Below are positions 62,151 through 64,000 of a DNA stretch of 64,000 nt, piece by piece; the first letter of the stretch is position 1; every line of letters begins with the position of its first letter. The position numbers and the translations under genes were made by a program. Source of the stretch: Altibacter lentus (GTDB taxonomy: Bacteria > Bacteroidota > Bacteroidia > Flavobacteriales > Flavobacteriaceae); the NCBI RefSeq assembly GCF_000746845.1, contig NZ_KN050846.1:751394-815393 (forward strand). The letters are read 5' to 3'. A model generated the notes under the pieces. The model worked only from the letters and a program-made list of their open reading frames with translations. It searched no databases and was not told the origin of the DNA.

Positions 62151-64000
62151 ATGCGTACACTACTTGCGATCCTATTTGTTTATACCTTTTCAACCTCTTA
62201 TTTACATTCACAACAACCTCAAAAGCCAACGGCTTCAGAAATTTTTCAGAATATTCAGAAGCTTAACTTTCTAGGTTCAGCACTTTACATTGCCGCACAT
62301 CCCGATGATGAGAATACCAGACTTATTTCGTTCTTGTCCAATGACGTGAAAGCCAGAACCGCTTACCTCTCCCTCACACGTGGTGATGGCGGACAAAATC
62401 TTATTGGACCCGAGATCAGAGAGTTGCTGGGTGTGATCCGTACCCAAGAATTATTGGCCGCCAGACGAACGGACGGAGGCCTACAGTATTTTACCCGGGC
62501 CAATGATTTCGGGTATTCAAAACACCCCGATGAGACACTCGCCATCTGGAATAAGAATGAAGTACTGGCCGATGTTGTACGGGCCATTAGAAAATTTAAA
62601 CCCGATGTGATCGTAAATCGATTCGACCATAGAAATCCGGGGTCGACCCACGGCCACCACACTTCCTCGGCCATGTTGAGTTTTGAAGCTTTTGATCTTG
62701 TAAATGATCCAACCCAATATCCCGAGATCGCAAAAGAATACGGAACATGGCAGCCCAAGCGCTTATTTTTTAATACCTCCTGGTGGTTCTACGGAAGCCG
62801 GGAGAATTTTGATAAAGCCGATAAGACCAACCTGGTAGAAGTGGAGACCGGCAATTTTTATCCATCCTTGGGACTTTCCAATGGAGAGATCGCTTCCTTA
62901 AGTCGGAGCATGCACAAGTCGCAGGGGTTTGGAAGTACCGGCTCCAGAGGGAGTGAAACAGAATATCTGGAATTTTTAAAAGGCGATTTCCCCAAGGACA
63001 GAACCAATCTTTTCGATGGAATCGACACGTCGTGGTCACGCCTGGAGGGAGGAGCTGCCATTGGTGCGATATTAGAAAAAGTCGAAAAGAATTTCAATTT
63101 CAAGGATCCTTCAGAAAGTGTTCCACAACTGGTGCAAGCGTACCAATTACTTCAAAAGCTACCCGAGAGTCATTGGAAAACAATAAAGACAGAAGAACTG
63201 AAAGCCGTGATTGCAGACTGCTCGGGACTTTTTTTGGAAGCGGTTGCTAATCAGGCTTCAGTAGCTCCTAAAGGTGCTGTTGTGGTGACCGTGGAAGCTG
63301 TGAACCGCTCCAGCGCCAATATCGCACTTAATGCGGTGACGTCTCCAATTATTGCTTTTCCGGCTACCTTTGTTCCAACACCCTTAAAGAAGAACGAACG
63401 CTATACTTTAGAAAGCAGTGAATATTCTTTTTCAGCCACCTCCTACAGTTCTCCCTATTGGCTCAAAGAAAAAGGGACTTTGGGAATGTACCGTGTAGAA
63501 GATCCGACCCTGATCGGTCTTCCGGAGCAGGTAAATCAATTTCCTGTAAAGTTTTTGCTAACTATTAACGGTGTAGAGATTCCAATGGTTCGGAACATTG
63601 TTTATAAATACAACGACCCCGTGGATGGGGAGGTATATCAGCCTTTTGAGGTGCTTCCTGAGGTGACCTCGAGCCTCCCGGAAAAGGTTCTTATCTTCGC
63701 TTCTCAAGAAGAAAGAGAGGTTCCCGTCATTGTTCGTGCCGGTCGCGATAATGTAAGCGGCACGGCGATCTTGCAACATCCGGAAGGATGGACCGTGACG
63801 CCAAAGCAGCAATTCTTCGAGATCACCAATAAGGGGCAAGAACAAACCTTACTATTTACTGTAACACCTCCCAAACAGCAGAGTGAGGGCACATTACGGC
63901 CACTGCTTCAGGTAGGGGATACTTTCCATGACTCCGAATTGATCACCATAGACTATGACCATATCCCGGTACAGAGTGTTTTGGTCCCTTCGGAAGCGAA
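62151..64000 (+). CDS. PIG-L family deacetylase, incomplete at window end
   Basis: An open frame from ATG 62151 runs off the window (616 codons seen). Signal peptide (about 1-22, TSYLHSQ), then a PIG-L/LmbE domain (about 30-330) with zinc motif AAHPDDEN near residues 50-57 and a later GHHTSSA. The domain removes acetyl groups from N-acetylglucosamine-type substrates. After about 340 comes a beta-rich region (VVVTVEAVNRSSANIALNAV) typical of the long exported Bacteroidota members. The missing end lies in the next sequence. Confidence 0.87.
   Translation, partial: MRTLLAILFVYTFSTSYLHSQQPQKPTASEIFQNIQKLNFLGSALYIAAHPDDENTRLISFLSNDVKARTAYLSLTRGDGGQNLIGPEIRELLGVIRTQELLAARRTDGGLQYFTRANDFGYSKHPDETLAIWNKNEVLADVVRAIRKFKPDVIVNRFDHRNPGSTHGHHTSSAMLSFEAFDLVNDPTQYPEIAKEYGTWQPKRLFFNTSWWFYGSRENFDKADKTNLVEVETGNFYPSLGLSNGEIASLSRSMHKSQGFGSTGSRGSETEYLEFLKGDFPKDRTNLFDGIDTSWSRLEGGAAIGAILEKVEKNFNFKDPSESVPQLVQAYQLLQKLPESHWKTIKTEELKAVIADCSGLFLEAVANQASVAPKGAVVVTVEAVNRSSANIALNAVTSPIIAFPATFVPTPLKKNERYTLESSEYSFSATSYSSPYWLKEKGTLGMYRVEDPTLIGLPEQVNQFPVKFLLTINGVEIPMVRNIVYKYNDPVDGEVYQPFEVLPEVTSSLPEKVLIFASQEEREVPVIVRAGRDNVSGTAILQHPEGWTVTPKQQFFEITNKGQEQTLLFTVTPPKQQSEGTLRPLLQVGDTFHDSELITIDYDHIPVQSVLVPSEA

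Noticed and set aside
1-64000. Search for tRNA, rRNA, CRISPR, insertion sequences or phage genes
   Set aside because: All gaps are under 300 bases and none shows tRNA arms, direct-repeat arrays, transposase or phage domains.

Overview
The window reads as chromosomal DNA of a marine-type member of the Flavobacteriaceae (Bacteroidota). The basis is the gene families (DUF6146/DUF6787 pair, BatA-type protein, YfhO, DUF4834, DUF5916, TIGR02757, SusC-like and OMP_b-brl_3 receptors, fused CcsBA), weak ribosome-binding sites, and repeated Bacteroidota -7 boxes of the form TAnnTTTG. Genes are dense: no gap reaches 300 bases. I see no rRNA, tRNA, CRISPR array, insertion sequence or prophage, so this is mostly core genome.

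Layout. 1-5.4 kb: end of serC, serA, a DUF937 protein, then DUF6146-DUF6787-small His/Cys-rich protein-TonB receptor. 5.4-6.9 kb (minus): msrA-folE-membrane protein. 7-11.6 kb: DUF5916 outer-membrane protein, LolD-like ATPase, TIGR02757 protein, lipoprotein. 11.7-14.3 kb: two tandem GAF histidine kinases of identical length. 14.3-19 kb: BatA protein, a dihydroorotase homologue without its metal ligands, two small membrane proteins, an esterase. 19-24 kb: phosphodiesterase-like MBL protein, a conserved 485-residue unknown, peroxiredoxin, a cysteine-free endonuclease III, and an ECF sigma factor with a 50-residue gene downstream. 24-29 kb: uvrA and two secreted paralogues with matching promoters and 3' ends. 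29-33 kb (minus): DUF4834-YfhO-glycosyltransferase. 33-43 kb: outer-membrane protein, GNAT-like protein, a fold-II PLP enzyme beside an alpha-oxoamine synthase (possibly sulfonolipid or sphingolipid synthesis), prolyl oligopeptidase, YbaB, YegP, threonine aldolase. 43-48 kb: zinc metalloprotease, prfB with its programmed frameshift, then a TPP-riboswitch-like RNA on the opposite strand. 48-64 kb: ArsC-like protein, outer-membrane receptor, fumC, a membrane protein with a LuxR-like domain, ccsBA, truncated haemoglobin, and a DUF2520-kdsC-ubiA-maf-lipoprotein-mscS cluster, ending in an open PIG-L deacetylase gene.

Most striking observations. (1) A TPP-riboswitch aptamer with its own terminator lies on the minus strand at about 47.01-47.15 kb. 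It has no thiamine gene behind it and points into the 3' end of prfB. Its sensor half for the pyrimidine matches consensus, but its pyrophosphate half is altered. (2) The lipoprotein at 11.0 kb and the membrane LuxR-like gene at 52.6 kb share a gapless 57-base promoter block, about 44 of 57 positions by hand count, which suggests a small regulon. (3) The paralogue pair at 26.9-29.1 kb shares a 13-base upstream box at the same distance from the start codons and an identical 24-base element just after the stop codons. (4) Several enzymes lack hallmark residues: dihydroorotase without HxH, endonuclease III without the iron-sulfur cysteines. Database comparison and expression data are not available here, so roles given by family are knowledge of the family and links between genes are inference.
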